Assembly: GCA_041583135.1 (NCBI GenBank)
Contig: JBFHGJ010000007.1
Location: forward strand, 45,006 to 109,005
Source: JABSOG01 sp041583135
GTDB lineage: Bacteria > Pseudomonadota > Gammaproteobacteria > Enterobacterales > Alteromonadaceae
Direction: 5' to 3'
DNA: 64,000 nt
The position numbers and the translations under genes were made by a program. Below are positions 34,392 to 43,623 of this stretch, piece after piece. The notes beneath the pieces were generated by a model. The model was given only the letters and a program-made list of their open reading frames with translations. It ran no database searches and was not told the origin of the DNA. How positions within the stretch are numbered: the first letter of the stretch is position 1; the number at the start of each line of letters is the position of its first letter.

Positions 34392-36131
34392 ATGAACATT
34401 AGAACCCTACTGACTCAAAGAGCTGTTGACGCCATCATCAAAACCGGCTTGCCGGCAGACACCAACCCGGCGTTGACGCCAAGTACCCGAGCCAACTTCG
34501 GCGATTATCAAATCAATGCCGCCATGGGCGCGGCGAAAAAGCTTAAAACCAACCCGCGAGAGCTTGGCCAAAAGCTTATCGATAACTTAGATATCGATGA
34601 CATTGCCGCCAAAGTTGAATTGGCAGGCCCAGGCTTTATCAACATTCATCTTAAACCTGAGTTTTTGGCGCAAGAGCTTGGTGTCGCTTTGAATGACGAC
34701 AAACTTTCAGTATCGACCCATGCCGAGCCGCAAACCGTGGTCGTGGATTACTCGGCACCCAACCTTGCCAAAGAAATGCACGTTGGTCATCTGCGTTCAA
34801 CCATTATTGGTGACGCCGTGGTACGGGCATTAGAGTTTCGTGGCGATAAGGTGATCCGTCAAAACCATATGGGCGATTGGGGCACCCAATTTGGTATGTT
34901 GCTTGCGCATTTGAGCGATAAATTGGCAGCCAATGAAATCGCCGAAACGGCGTTATCGGATTTAGAGGCGTTTTATCGCGAATCGAAATTGCGTTTTGAC
35001 GGTGAAGACGGCTTTGCCGATCGTGCCCGCGAATATGTTGTGAAGCTACAAGGTGGCGATGAGCAATGTATGGCCTTATGGCATCAATTTATCGATATCT
35101 CGATTAAGCATTCTGAGGAAGTATACGATCGCTTGAATGTGACGTTGACCCGTGACGATATCATGGGTGAGAGTGGCTACAACGACGACCTCCATCAGGT
35201 GATAGCCGACCTGCAAGCCAAAGGCTTGGCGGTTGAAGACAAAGGCGCGACAGTGGTCTATATCGATGAAATGACCAACAAAGAAGGCGAGCCGATGGGC
35301 TTTATCGTACAAAAGTCTGGTGGCGGCTTTTTGTATTCCACCACCGACTTGTCAGCCTGTCGTTATCGCTCGTTCAAACTCGGCGCCGACCGCATTGTGA
35401 TCTTTACCGATGCCCGTCAGGCCCAGCATTTTAAACAATGTGAAATCGTTGCCCGTAAAGCCGAATTTTTGCGCTCGCAAACCCAATACCAGCATTGCCC
35501 ATTCGGTATGATGCTCGGTTCGGATGGAAAACCGTTTAAAACCCGAACCGGCGGCACCGTCAAGTTGGCAGAACTGCTTGATGAAGCGGTTGAGCGTGCG
35601 CACAATATGCTTATAGAACGTGGCAATGATCTCACTGAGAGTGAACTGGTCGAGTTGTCTCACAAAATCGGTATTGGCGCGGTGAAATTTGCCGACTTGT
35701 CGAAAAACCGCACCAGCGATTATGTGTTCAACTGGGATAGTATGTTGAGCTTTGAAGGGGCGACAGCACCTTATTTGCAATATGCCTATACCCGAGTTCG
35801 CAGCATCTTTCGAAAAGCCGATATCGAGCCGAGCAGCTTGAGCGGTGAGATTGTCGTTGGCAACGACAGTGAAAAAGCCCTTACGCTTAAATTGCTGCAA
35901 CTGGAAGAAGTGCTTGATGTCATGGTCTGTGAATGTACGCCACACGTACTGTGCGGATATCTTTATGAATTGGCGAGCTTGTTCTCCAGTTTCTATGAGG
36001 CTTGTCCTATTCTTAAAGAAGGCGTAGATGCCAAGACCCGTCAAAGCCGTTTGGTGATGACCCACATGGTTGGGCGCACATTGGCGACCGGTCTTGATCT
36101 ATTGGGCATAGAAACCATGGAAAAAATGTAG
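34392..36131 (+). CDS. argS: Arginyl-tRNA synthetase
   Basis: Class I synthetase of 579 residues. An N-terminal Add1 tRNA-D-loop domain precedes the HIGH-type motif HVGH (130-133, in NLAKEMHVGHLRS), and the KMSKS position reads FKTRTGGTVKLA (the arginine enzymes commonly lack a standard KMSKS). The C-terminal anticodon helix bundle ends in GLDLLGIETMEKM. It lies 17 bp after prfC and 3 bp before pdxH. Confidence 0.96.
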   Translation: MNIRTLLTQRAVDAIIKTGLPADTNPALTPSTRANFGDYQINAAMGAAKKLKTNPRELGQKLIDNLDIDDIAAKVELAGPGFINIHLKPEFLAQELGVALNDDKLSVSTHAEPQTVVVDYSAPNLAKEMHVGHLRSTIIGDAVVRALEFRGDKVIRQNHMGDWGTQFGMLLAHLSDKLAANEIAETALSDLEAFYRESKLRFDGEDGFADRAREYVVKLQGGDEQCMALWHQFIDISIKHSEEVYDRLNVTLTRDDIMGESGYNDDLHQVIADLQAKGLAVEDKGATVVYIDEMTNKEGEPMGFIVQKSGGGFLYSTTDLSACRYRSFKLGADRIVIFTDARQAQHFKQCEIVARKAEFLRSQTQYQHCPFGMMLGSDGKPFKTRTGGTVKLAELLDEAVERAHNMLIERGNDLTESELVELSHKIGIGAVKFADLSKNRTSDYVFNWDSMLSFEGATAPYLQYAYTRVRSIFRKADIEPSSLSGEIVVGNDSEKALTLKLLQLEEVLDVMVCECTPHVLCGYLYELASLFSSFYEACPILKEGVDAKTRQSRLVMTHMVGRTLATGLDLLGIETMEKM

Positions 36132-36134
36132 GCG

Positions 36135-36773
36135 ATGAATATATCTGAGTTCAGACGCGAATACCTGCAAGGCGGCTTGCAAAGAGAAGACCTCAGCGAC
36201 GACCCGTTTAGCCAGTTTGAACGCTGGCTGGAGCAGGCCGTGGCCAGTGAGATAAAAGATCCAACCGCGATGTGCGTGGCCACAGTCGATGAAAGTGGTC
36301 AGCCGTCACAAAGAATTGTGCTGCTAAAAGACTTTAGCGAACAAGGGTTTGTTTTCTATACCAATCTCGGTAGCCGTAAGGCGCAGGAGTTGGGTCAAAA
36401 CGACAAAGTGTGTTTGCACTTTCCTTGGCATCCTTTAGAGCGCCAAGTCATCGTCTATGGCCGCGCCGAACGTTTGCCAAACGCTAAAGTGCTGAAATAC
36501 TTTTTATCAAGACCGAAGGAAAGCCAACTGGCGGCTTGGGCGTCTGAACAAAGCAGACCGGTATCCTCTCGTAGCGCCTTGATGCAAAAGTTTGCTGAAA
36601 TGAAGCACAAATTCAGTAAAGGGGATGTCAGTTTGCCGTCTTTTTGGGGCGGCTATTTAGTCAAGCCACACCAAATCGAGTTTTGGCAAGGGGGCGAGCA
36701 CCGTCTGCACGACAGATTTATGTATCGCCTAGATGAGCAAAACCACTGGTCGATAGAGCGATTGTGTCCATAG
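36135..36773 (+). CDS. pdxH: Pyridoxamine 5'-phosphate oxidase
   Basis: FMN enzyme making pyridoxal phosphate from PNP or PMP. MCVATVDESGQPSQRIVLLKDFSEQGFVFYTNLGSRKAQEL carries the FMN and PLP-phosphate contacts, ASEQSRPVSSR and FWGGYLVKPHQIEFWQGGEHRLHDRF give the C-terminal signature. 212 residues is standard. It sits in a tight run with argS and the tatD-like gene (one base between the last stop and the next ATG). Confidence 0.96.
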   Translation: MNISEFRREYLQGGLQREDLSDDPFSQFERWLEQAVASEIKDPTAMCVATVDESGQPSQRIVLLKDFSEQGFVFYTNLGSRKAQELGQNDKVCLHFPWHPLERQVIVYGRAERLPNAKVLKYFLSRPKESQLAAWASEQSRPVSSRSALMQKFAEMKHKFSKGDVSLPSFWGGYLVKPHQIEFWQGGEHRLHDRFMYRLDEQNHWSIERLCP

Positions 36774-36774
36774 T

Positions 36775-37548
36775 ATGAAACTGTTTGATACCCACTGCCA
36801 TTTAGACTTTGCAGCCTTTGACGAAGACCGCAATATCTTGTTAGATGTGCTTGATGTTAAAGGCGTTGAGCGCCTTGTCATTCCTGCCATTGGGCAAGAA
36901 AACTGGCAGCGGGTATTGGACTTGGCGGCGAGCCGGGACAGTTTGTTTCCTGCCCTTGGCATTCATCCTATGTTCTTAGAGGATGTCGAGGTTTCTGCGT
37001 TGCAACAGCTCAGTGAGTTGGTGACAAAGCACCGGGAAAAAGTGGTTGCCATCGGTGAATGTGGGCTAGATATGAGCCTTGAGAACCTTGATCGGCAGCG
37101 GGTATTTTTTAGCGAACAGCTTAAGCTTGCCGAACAAGTTAAACTGCCGGTCATAGTGCATCATCGTAAAAGTCATCATTTGATCTTGCCGTTTTTAAAA
37201 AAATACCGACCCAGCAAAGGTGGTGTCATTCATGCCTTTTCCGGCAGCTACGAACAGGCGATGCAATATATCGACCTTGGCTTTAAACTAGGGGTAGGTG
37301 GCACCATCACTTATGACAGAGCGCAAAAGACCAGAGAAGCCATTTGCAAGGTACCTGCAAGCGCACTGGTGTTAGAGACCGATGCGCCGGATATGCCTAT
37401 TCATGGTCGTCAAGGGATGCGCAATAGCCCTGAATATCTTGGCGAGATCTTTGCCGTCTTGAGTTTAATGACCGAGATCCCCGGCAATGAACTACAAGCG
37501 ATACTGTGGCAAAACAGCTGTGAGTTGTTTGGGTTGTCACAAGAGTAA
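36775..37548 (+). CDS. TatD/YjjV-family metal-dependent hydrolase
   Basis: TatD-type DNase or related hydrolase. The HxH metal site is FDTHCHLDF (residues 4-12), GEC in AIGECGLDMS, VIVHHRKSHH supplies His ligands, GVIHAFSGS a further His, and the final Asp is in LETDAPDMP. Sequence looks closest to E. coli YjjV among the TatD paralogues. 257 residues. Its ATG follows the pdxH stop by one base, so the genes are cotranscribed. Confidence 0.9.
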   Translation: MKLFDTHCHLDFAAFDEDRNILLDVLDVKGVERLVIPAIGQENWQRVLDLAASRDSLFPALGIHPMFLEDVEVSALQQLSELVTKHREKVVAIGECGLDMSLENLDRQRVFFSEQLKLAEQVKLPVIVHHRKSHHLILPFLKKYRPSKGGVIHAFSGSYEQAMQYIDLGFKLGVGGTITYDRAQKTREAICKVPASALVLETDAPDMPIHGRQGMRNSPEYLGEIFAVLSLMTEIPGNELQAILWQNSCELFGLSQE

Positions 37549-37567
37549 TGATGGTCAAACAGAAACG

Positions 37568-38200
37568 TCACTGACTATCGACAATACGGTAAGAATTGCG
37601 GCTAAACCGAGCAAAACCGCGAGTCAGCATATAACCTATCAAACCTGAAAGTAACATCATCAACAGCATTTTTTGCATATTTTCCTGATAAAAACTCAAT
37701 GGCGCCGACATGGCCAGCTGCTTACGATAGCTGACATGCAAATAGCCGAGTAACTGCTGGTCATGGTAGATCTCGCTGACGTACATGGTGATATCCAGCG
37801 GCGATTGCTCGGCTTGAGCGTCGAAAGGCGGCAATGATTGGTAGCGCACACGCTGTTTTTGATAGAGCGCCTGAGCACTTAAAGCGTCGTGAGATTTGGC
37901 CAGCACCTTGCCGGTGTTGTCATAAATCATCGCTTGTAGAATATAAGGGTCGTGAGTCATATCATCGAGCATCAATGTCAATCCATCGATATCTTTGGCT
38001 TGAATTTTACGTTGCGCCATTAAGGCGCTGTGATTGAGCATAAGCCGAATATGCTCAGAGAGCGTGTTCCTTTGCACTTGCTCACCCTTAAATGTGGCAT
38101 CTATCCACATATTGAGCACCACCACCAAAAGTCCCACCGATAATCCTACCAATGAGAGCCGACGATAAACCGATGTGGTGTTGAGTTGACGTTGTTGCAT
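37568..38200 (-). CDS. AhpA/YtjB (SMP)-family membrane protein
   Basis: 210 residues with two membrane spans: RLSLVGLSVGLLVVVLNMWID near the N-terminus and KMLLMMLLSGLIGYMLTRG near 180-198, enclosing a periplasmic domain of about 130 residues (MIYDNTGKVLAKSHDALS, PLDITMYVSEIY). It resembles YtjB/AhpA, the small protein usually encoded divergently from serB. Here serB is 3.5 kb away. It is convergent with the tatD-like gene. Confidence 0.8.
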   Translation of the reverse strand: MQQRQLNTTSVYRRLSLVGLSVGLLVVVLNMWIDATFKGEQVQRNTLSEHIRLMLNHSALMAQRKIQAKDIDGLTLMLDDMTHDPYILQAMIYDNTGKVLAKSHDALSAQALYQKQRVRYQSLPPFDAQAEQSPLDITMYVSEIYHDQQLLGYLHVSYRKQLAMSAPLSFYQENMQKMLLMMLLSGLIGYMLTRGFARFSRNSYRIVDSQ

Positions 38201-38368
38201 GGTTTTTATGGTAGGGGATAACTCATAGCTTTTCCAGATTTATATGGGATTTGGCCTAACATAGAGCTGCTCTTTGAATAGGTGTAAAATATTTTACAGT
38301 TATATGACTTTCTGGTGTTTGATATCATCTCCTTACTAACATATACAAATATAAAGAGAAGGGCTGAT

Positions 38369-38503
38369 ATGCATTTGGAGATGACAGTCAAAATTTCGAT
38401 GAAAGCCAAAACGGCTATTATAATGAGCACACTAGTTGTTGCTCTAGTCGCAGGAATTAATGGGCGAGAGATAGCGCAAATTTTACAAAGTATTATTGGT
38501 TAA
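38369..38503 (+). CDS. Small predicted single-span membrane protein
   Basis: A 44-residue frame starting MHLEMTVKISMKAKTAIIM, with one hydrophobic stretch (TAIIMSTLVVALVAGI) and a short tail. GAAGGG lies about 6 nt before the ATG at 38369, which supports this start over the longer frame that opens at 38315. The locus is AT-richer than its neighbours. No family recognised. Confidence 0.45.
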   Translation: MHLEMTVKISMKAKTAIIMSTLVVALVAGINGREIAQILQSIIG

Positions 38504-38551
38504 ACGACCAATCAATTTGAGCCTATTCACAAATCATAAGAAATAAAGGCT

Positions 38552-39529
38552 ATGCTCCAAGACATTTTCTTCGATGTAAGACAAGCGTTATTAATTGCCG
38601 ATACACCTGAGGCGGAAATGGCTGCGGCTAAGCAGTTGCAGACTCAGCTGCTTGAGTTGTTGGAGCGCTTTGATTTGACCGCCTGTATGTTTGATGCAAG
38701 GCGCACTGAGCTGGCAGGTGGGGTGGCGTTGTCGCCTAAACATGCGTTGGATTGTCTTGATGATCCGCTACGGACGCGGCGGTTTATTGTTGGGGTTTAC
38801 CAAGCCCTCAAAATGCTGGAAAGCCGTTTTAATGGGCAAAAAATCGAGGTGCTTTATGCTGGCTGTGGACCGGTTGCGCCGCTGATCTTACCTTTGCTTG
38901 GTGCTTTTAGAGGGCGCCATTTTGCTTTGACTTTGGTCGATGTCAATACTGCCTCTACCGGCTGCTTATCGGCACTTATTCCATATCTTGGTTTTAGCGA
39001 TATGGCGATTGAGGTTAAATGTGCTGATGCTATTACCTATCGTCATCCGACGACGCTTCATTTGGCTATCACTGAGACCATGGATAAGGGATTGACCAAA
39101 GAGCCGCAAATTCGGGTGATGCAAAATTTAAGTGAACAATTGATGTCTGGTGGGGTGTTGATACCTGAACGGATCTCTTTGTTTGTCGAGCAGACTACTT
39201 TTGCCAGTTTGCCGTATTTTATTCCCGGCAATCAATCGGCTTTGCACACGACAGCGCAATCTAATGGGATTTTGTTATTCGAACTGGATAAAACATTAGC
39301 GGCGGCTCCTGCTTTTGAATATCGCAGTGAGTGGCTTGAGCGTGCTCAACACGAGGACATTGTGCTAACCGCCGAGCTAAATATTTTCGCTGATATCGCT
39401 TTAATGCAAGGTCAGTCACAGATCTCAAACCCTTATCTGTTATGTGCCGACGATAAATCAAAAAGTGGCCGCTTTCAGTTAGTGCTCAACACCGAACATT
39501 GTTCTGAGTGGCAAGTTTTCACACAATAA
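38552..39529 (+). CDS. SAM-dependent methyltransferase-like protein
   Basis: 325 residues. IEVLYAGCGPVAPLILPLLGAF (near 97-118) is a class I SAM-binding motif I, followed by FALTLVDVNTASTGCL (motif post-I acidic residue) and HLAITETMDKGLTKEPQ, which resembles the Glu loop of protein arginine methyltransferases. A beta-rich C-terminal half fits a PRMT-like barrel. Substrate unknown. AAGG lies only 2 nt before the ATG, so the start is somewhat uncertain. It stands between a small membrane protein and a chemoreceptor gene. Confidence 0.62.
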   Translation: MLQDIFFDVRQALLIADTPEAEMAAAKQLQTQLLELLERFDLTACMFDARRTELAGGVALSPKHALDCLDDPLRTRRFIVGVYQALKMLESRFNGQKIEVLYAGCGPVAPLILPLLGAFRGRHFALTLVDVNTASTGCLSALIPYLGFSDMAIEVKCADAITYRHPTTLHLAITETMDKGLTKEPQIRVMQNLSEQLMSGGVLIPERISLFVEQTTFASLPYFIPGNQSALHTTAQSNGILLFELDKTLAAAPAFEYRSEWLERAQHEDIVLTAELNIFADIALMQGQSQISNPYLLCADDKSKSGRFQLVLNTEHCSEWQVFTQ

Positions 39530-39684
39530 TGAAGACAAAAATGCCTCTCTAGGTTGGTAAATCGACTTTGTTGTGCTGTACCCTGCTATTTTTCTGCGCT
39601 TAAAGTGGAATCAATTTAGTGCTGATTTGGTTGCTGCAATACTGTTCTATCCCGGCTATACTATTTAAAAAACAGTGAGTTAAT

Positions 39685-41589
39685 ATGCCAATGTTAAATA
39701 GACTGTCCTTCGCTCAAAAAATCATTATCGTTGCTTCTGTCTTGCTCATTGTCGCTCAGGTGGCGACTACTGCGGCTAATTATCTGACGTTGCAAAGCAG
39801 TACCCGTGAAAATTTAGATCGCACCATCGCGCAAATTGGTCGAGCGGTGTCGGGCAATATTGCCAATTGGTTGAACGGTAAGTTGAGCATTGTTGCCTCG
39901 GTGGCGCGCAGTGCCAGCCCTGCCGATGATAATGACCACATATTGACTGTGGTGCAGCAAGGGCAAAAATCGGGCGACCTCAAAAACGTGTTTGTCGGGG
40001 TAGAAAAGACCGGCGACTTTATTCTTGATGATGTAGCGGTAAGGGCTACGCTCCCTGCGGATTTTGATCCTCGTGGCCGCCCTTGGTATACCTTAGTCAA
40101 AAGTTCCGGCAACGGCACTTTTACCGAACCCTATATCGATGCGACCACGCATCAGTTATTGATCTCTGCTGCCGTTCCTGTATTTGCCGGTGAGCAGTTT
40201 GTCGGCGCAGCCGGCGGCGATATTCTATTGACGGAAATTCGCGATATCATTAACTCAGTGAATTTTATGGGCTTAGGCTATGCTTTTTTGATGACCAAAG
40301 AGGGCAAGGTACTCAGTCATCCCAATCAGACGTTTCTCGATAAGTCTTACCAAGAGCAACTTGGTCAGCAAATGGCCATGACACCGCATTTGCAAGAAGC
40401 CTATTTTGATGGCGCTGAGCATTTGGTGTCTTTTATTCCCATTGAGGGCATTGACTCGGTTAAGTGGTATCTCGGTGTGGTGCTGGATAAAGAAAAGGCC
40501 TATGCCCCAATTGTTTCTGCCAAAAATCAGTCGCTGTTGTTTGGTGTGCTTGGGGTGATTTTTGTGATCTTGGCAATGCACTTTATTCTTAAAATGCTGA
40601 TGAAGCCGGTGATGGCGCTGACCGATGCGATTAAAGATATCTCTCAAGGTGAGGGGGATTTGACCAAACGTTTGGATATCCACAGCAGTGACGAAATTGG
40701 TGTGCTCTCCAGTCATTTCAATCACTTTTTAGATACCATTCATCAGTCGATTCAAGAGGTCAATCAAGCGGCCATGGCGCTTAAAACCAGTATTCATCAG
40801 GTTAGAAGCACCACCAGTGACTCGATGTCAATGTCGCAAGAGCAGTTGCAGCGCAGCAATAATGTCACGATGGCGGTGGTTGAATTGAGCAAGGCAGCAG
40901 AGGAGATCACCCGCAATGCCGATACGGCCTCAATGCTCACCGGCGACATTCAGCAAAAGGCGCAGCAAGGGTTGTCGGCACTACATGATAATATCAATGC
41001 GATGGATGTGCTTTCGCAAACGATGCAGGCTTCCTCTAAACAAATCGACGCCCTAAGTGTTGAAACCGCCAATATCGATAACATTTTGGAGGTGATCAAA
41101 GGGGTCAGCTCACAAACCAATCTGCTGGCACTCAATGCCGCCATTGAAGCGGCGCGGGCCGGAGAAGCCGGTCGCGGTTTTTCCGTCGTCGCCGATGAGG
41201 TGCGCCAGTTGGCGCAGCGCACGCAAGATTCCACCGAAGAGATAGCTGGTCTCATTGCCAACTTACAACGTGGCGCCAGCGGCGCGGTCGATACCATGAA
41301 GCAAAGCCAAAGCAGCAGCGAAACCAGTGTGTTTATGGCCAATAACGCCGGTGAGCAAATGACGTCGATTCAGTCGCAGTTAACCGAAATCGATAGTGAA
41401 AACAACGCCGTGGTACAGGGCACTAGACAGCAGGAAAACTTAATTGGCGGTATCGAAAAGGAAATGGCGCAATTAAACGAGCTTGACCAAAATCGTGCTC
41501 AATACTTAAAACAAACCATTGATGCCTGTGACCACCTACAGCAGCAGTTCAACCGATTAGATGCGCTGGTTAACCAGTTTAAGGTCTAA
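39685..41589 (+). CDS. Methyl-accepting chemotaxis protein with dCache sensor
   Basis: 634 residues: N-terminal membrane span (KIIIVASVLLIVAQVATTAANYL), a large periplasmic dCache_1-type domain (FDPRGRPWYTLVKSSGNGTFTEPYIDATTHQLLISAAVPVF is the amine-binding-type signature region), second span near 285-305 (LLFGVLGVIFVILAMHFIL), HAMP and the signalling hairpin SSQTNLLALNAAIEAARAGEAGRGFSVVADEVRQLAQRTQDSTEEI. There is no C-terminal CheR-docking pentapeptide. The ligand is likely an amine-like or organic acid compound, which is inference. Confidence 0.93.
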   Translation: MPMLNRLSFAQKIIIVASVLLIVAQVATTAANYLTLQSSTRENLDRTIAQIGRAVSGNIANWLNGKLSIVASVARSASPADDNDHILTVVQQGQKSGDLKNVFVGVEKTGDFILDDVAVRATLPADFDPRGRPWYTLVKSSGNGTFTEPYIDATTHQLLISAAVPVFAGEQFVGAAGGDILLTEIRDIINSVNFMGLGYAFLMTKEGKVLSHPNQTFLDKSYQEQLGQQMAMTPHLQEAYFDGAEHLVSFIPIEGIDSVKWYLGVVLDKEKAYAPIVSAKNQSLLFGVLGVIFVILAMHFILKMLMKPVMALTDAIKDISQGEGDLTKRLDIHSSDEIGVLSSHFNHFLDTIHQSIQEVNQAAMALKTSIHQVRSTTSDSMSMSQEQLQRSNNVTMAVVELSKAAEEITRNADTASMLTGDIQQKAQQGLSALHDNINAMDVLSQTMQASSKQIDALSVETANIDNILEVIKGVSSQTNLLALNAAIEAARAGEAGRGFSVVADEVRQLAQRTQDSTEEIAGLIANLQRGASGAVDTMKQSQSSSETSVFMANNAGEQMTSIQSQLTEIDSENNAVVQGTRQQENLIGGIEKEMAQLNELDQNRAQYLKQTIDACDHLQQQFNRLDALVNQFKV

Positions 41590-41591
41590 AT

Positions 41592-41624
41592 GGCAAGCAT
41601 TTCACGCCAGGGCGATGGCTTGCC
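41592..41624 (+). terminator. Inverted repeat after chemoreceptor gene
   Basis: GGCAAGC (41592-41598) and GCTTGCC (41618-41624) form a 7-bp stem around a 19-base loop, followed by CTTT, directly after the mcp stop. It may be a weak terminator separating mcp from serB. Confidence 0.38.
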
Positions 41625-41681
41625 CTTTATGATGGTTTAGGTAGAATTGTGCCACCTACAGTTTGACGGATGCCTATGTAA

Positions 41682-42683
41682 GTGGCTCAACAATCAGCAA
41701 TGCCTACCGCCGCGCAACTGCAACAGTTGCTTGATGGCAAGAACAATGGTGCCTTTGCCATTTCGCCTCGCGGCCAATCTTTTGAATCAATCTCTCGCCC
41801 ACAACCGGCAGATAGTAAAATCGTTGCCTTTGGCACGGGCCTCAGTGGCGAGCAATGTGAAGCGCTATTGAGGGCACTGTTATCTGACGTCGAGTGTTCA
41901 GTCTGTTGTTATGGGTTTAAGCCACTTGAGCAGCTCAGTAGCGCTTTGGTGATTGAAGGTATTGACTATTCGCCTGAGCTTAAGGCCAAATGCCTTCACT
42001 TGTCTGAAGTGTTGGAGGTTGAGATCACTGCGGTACGTTACGCGCCAAAACTCGATGAACCTGGCGTGTTGCTGATGGATATGGATTCTACCGCAATTGA
42101 AATTGAATGTATCGATGAGATAGCTATGCTTGCCGGTGTTGGCGAGCAGGTGGCGATGGTGACTAAAAGGGCAATGCAGGGGGAACTCGATTTTGCTCAA
42201 AGCCTTTATGAGCGTGTAGCCGCACTGGCTGGGGCGGATGAGCGCATATTAGAGCAAGTTGCTTCAGATATGCCACTGATGCCCGGTTTGGAGGCTTTGG
42301 TGGCGCTGTTGAAGAGTAAAGGCTGGGTCGTTGCCATTGCTTCAGGTGGTTTTACTTACTTTACCAACAATCTGCAAAAGCGTCTTGGCCTTAGTGCAAC
42401 CTATGCCAACGTGCTTGAGGTGGTTGACGGTAAGCTGACCGGCAAGGTGCTTGGCGATATCGTTGATGCGCAAATAAAGGCCCAAGTGGTGACTCAGTTG
42501 GCTAAGGTGTATGACATCGACCCCAAGCAGACCGTTGCTATCGGTGATGGTGCCAACGATTTGTTGATGCTGGATAAGGCGTCGCTTGGGGTGGCTTTTC
42601 ATGCCAAACCTGTGGTGCGGGAAAAAGCGCAAAGTGCGGTCAATCAAGGCAGTTTGGCGCAATTGTTGTATTTATTGAGATAG
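41682..42683 (+). CDS. serB: Phosphoserine phosphatase
   Basis: HAD-family enzyme for the last step of serine synthesis. An N-terminal ACT-like region precedes the catalytic VLLMDMDSTAIEIECIDEIA (nucleophile Asp133, acid Asp135), GELDFAQSLYERVAAL, the motif II Ser in VAIASGGFTYFT and motif III GDGANDLLML. 333 residues. Start GTG 41682 is the earliest consistent with GGA at about 11 nt; an ATG at 41700 is the alternative. ytjB, its usual divergent neighbour, is separated by the methyltransferase-like and mcp genes. Confidence 0.94.
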   Translation: MAQQSAMPTAAQLQQLLDGKNNGAFAISPRGQSFESISRPQPADSKIVAFGTGLSGEQCEALLRALLSDVECSVCCYGFKPLEQLSSALVIEGIDYSPELKAKCLHLSEVLEVEITAVRYAPKLDEPGVLLMDMDSTAIEIECIDEIAMLAGVGEQVAMVTKRAMQGELDFAQSLYERVAALAGADERILEQVASDMPLMPGLEALVALLKSKGWVVAIASGGFTYFTNNLQKRLGLSATYANVLEVVDGKLTGKVLGDIVDAQIKAQVVTQLAKVYDIDPKQTVAIGDGANDLLMLDKASLGVAFHAKPVVREKAQSAVNQGSLAQLLYLLR

Positions 42684-42693
42684 TTGGTATTTG

Positions 42694-43584
42694 ATGTTGC
42701 AACGTTCTTTATTTATTGAGTCAGGCGATCACCAACTGCACGTCCGTCATATTGCCCGGGAGGGTTGCAGCGCAGGTCAGCCGGTGCTGATGGTACATGG
42801 GGCGATTGAAAACGGCCGCATTTTTTATAATGAAAAGGGACGTGGTTTTGGTCCTTACTTGGCAGAGCAGGGGTTTGATGTATACATTTTAGATTTACGT
42901 GGCCGAGGTCAAACCATTCCGCCCATAGCGCCTTTTGATGAGCATGGCCAAAGTGAAACCATCATCGAAGACTTGCCGCTGTTTATCAATTATGTTTATG
43001 AGCAAAACCCTCAGCCTATGCATCTGGTTGCCCATTCATGGGGCGGAGTCTTATTAAGCGCCACTTTTGCACGCTTTCCGTATTTGCTCGATAAAGTGCG
43101 CTCTCAGGTGTATTTTGGCACCAAACGCAGAGTTGGCGCCTTTAATTTAGAAGTGCTGTTCAAAGTCAAGTTTATGTGGCGTTTCTTGGCGCCCAAGCTA
43201 GCCAAACGTAAAGGCTATCTGGCGGCCAAAGCGCTGAGTTTTGGCTCTGATGATGAAACCATTAAATCTCATGCTCAGTCGATGGTTTGGACGAAAAGCT
43301 TAGATTGGATTGATGAGCATGACGGCTTTGATTATGCCAAAGCCTGTCAACACATTCAGTGGCCACCAACTCAGTTTATTGCCGCAATAAACGACAAAGC
43401 ACTGGGACATCCTGATGATGTGAAACGTTTTATGGCGGAGGCTAACTATGTCGATGCTAAATATGTGCTATTGGCAAAGTCGCAAGGCGCAAAGCGTGAT
43501 TATGATCATATTTCCATGTTGACCGATAGTGCCGCCCGGGAGGACCATTTTAGTGAGATAGCCCACTGGATGGAAAAGACCTAA
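42694..43584 (+). CDS. Alpha/beta-hydrolase fold protein
   Basis: About 296 residues. PVLMVHGAIENGRIFY gives the oxyanion region, YILDLRGRGQT the conserved Arg-Gly loop, and HLVAHSWGGVLLS the nucleophile elbow (Ser near 112); the catalytic His is likely in KRDYDHISML. An ATG at 42694 is chosen over a TTG at 42691. Substrate unknown. It follows serB by 10 bp on the same strand and may be cotranscribed. Confidence 0.82.
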   Translation: MLQRSLFIESGDHQLHVRHIAREGCSAGQPVLMVHGAIENGRIFYNEKGRGFGPYLAEQGFDVYILDLRGRGQTIPPIAPFDEHGQSETIIEDLPLFINYVYEQNPQPMHLVAHSWGGVLLSATFARFPYLLDKVRSQVYFGTKRRVGAFNLEVLFKVKFMWRFLAPKLAKRKGYLAAKALSFGSDDETIKSHAQSMVWTKSLDWIDEHDGFDYAKACQHIQWPPTQFIAAINDKALGHPDDVKRFMAEANYVDAKYVLLAKSQGAKRDYDHISMLTDSAAREDHFSEIAHWMEKT

Positions 43585-43623
43585 CTGGTTGTCGCCAACA
43601 ATCATTATCGCTGAATTGAACCG

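Noticed and set aside
41641..41681. Longer serB start upstream of the GTG
   Set aside because: The ATG at 41676 is followed immediately by an in-frame stop (ATGTAA), so translation must begin at GTG 41682 or later.
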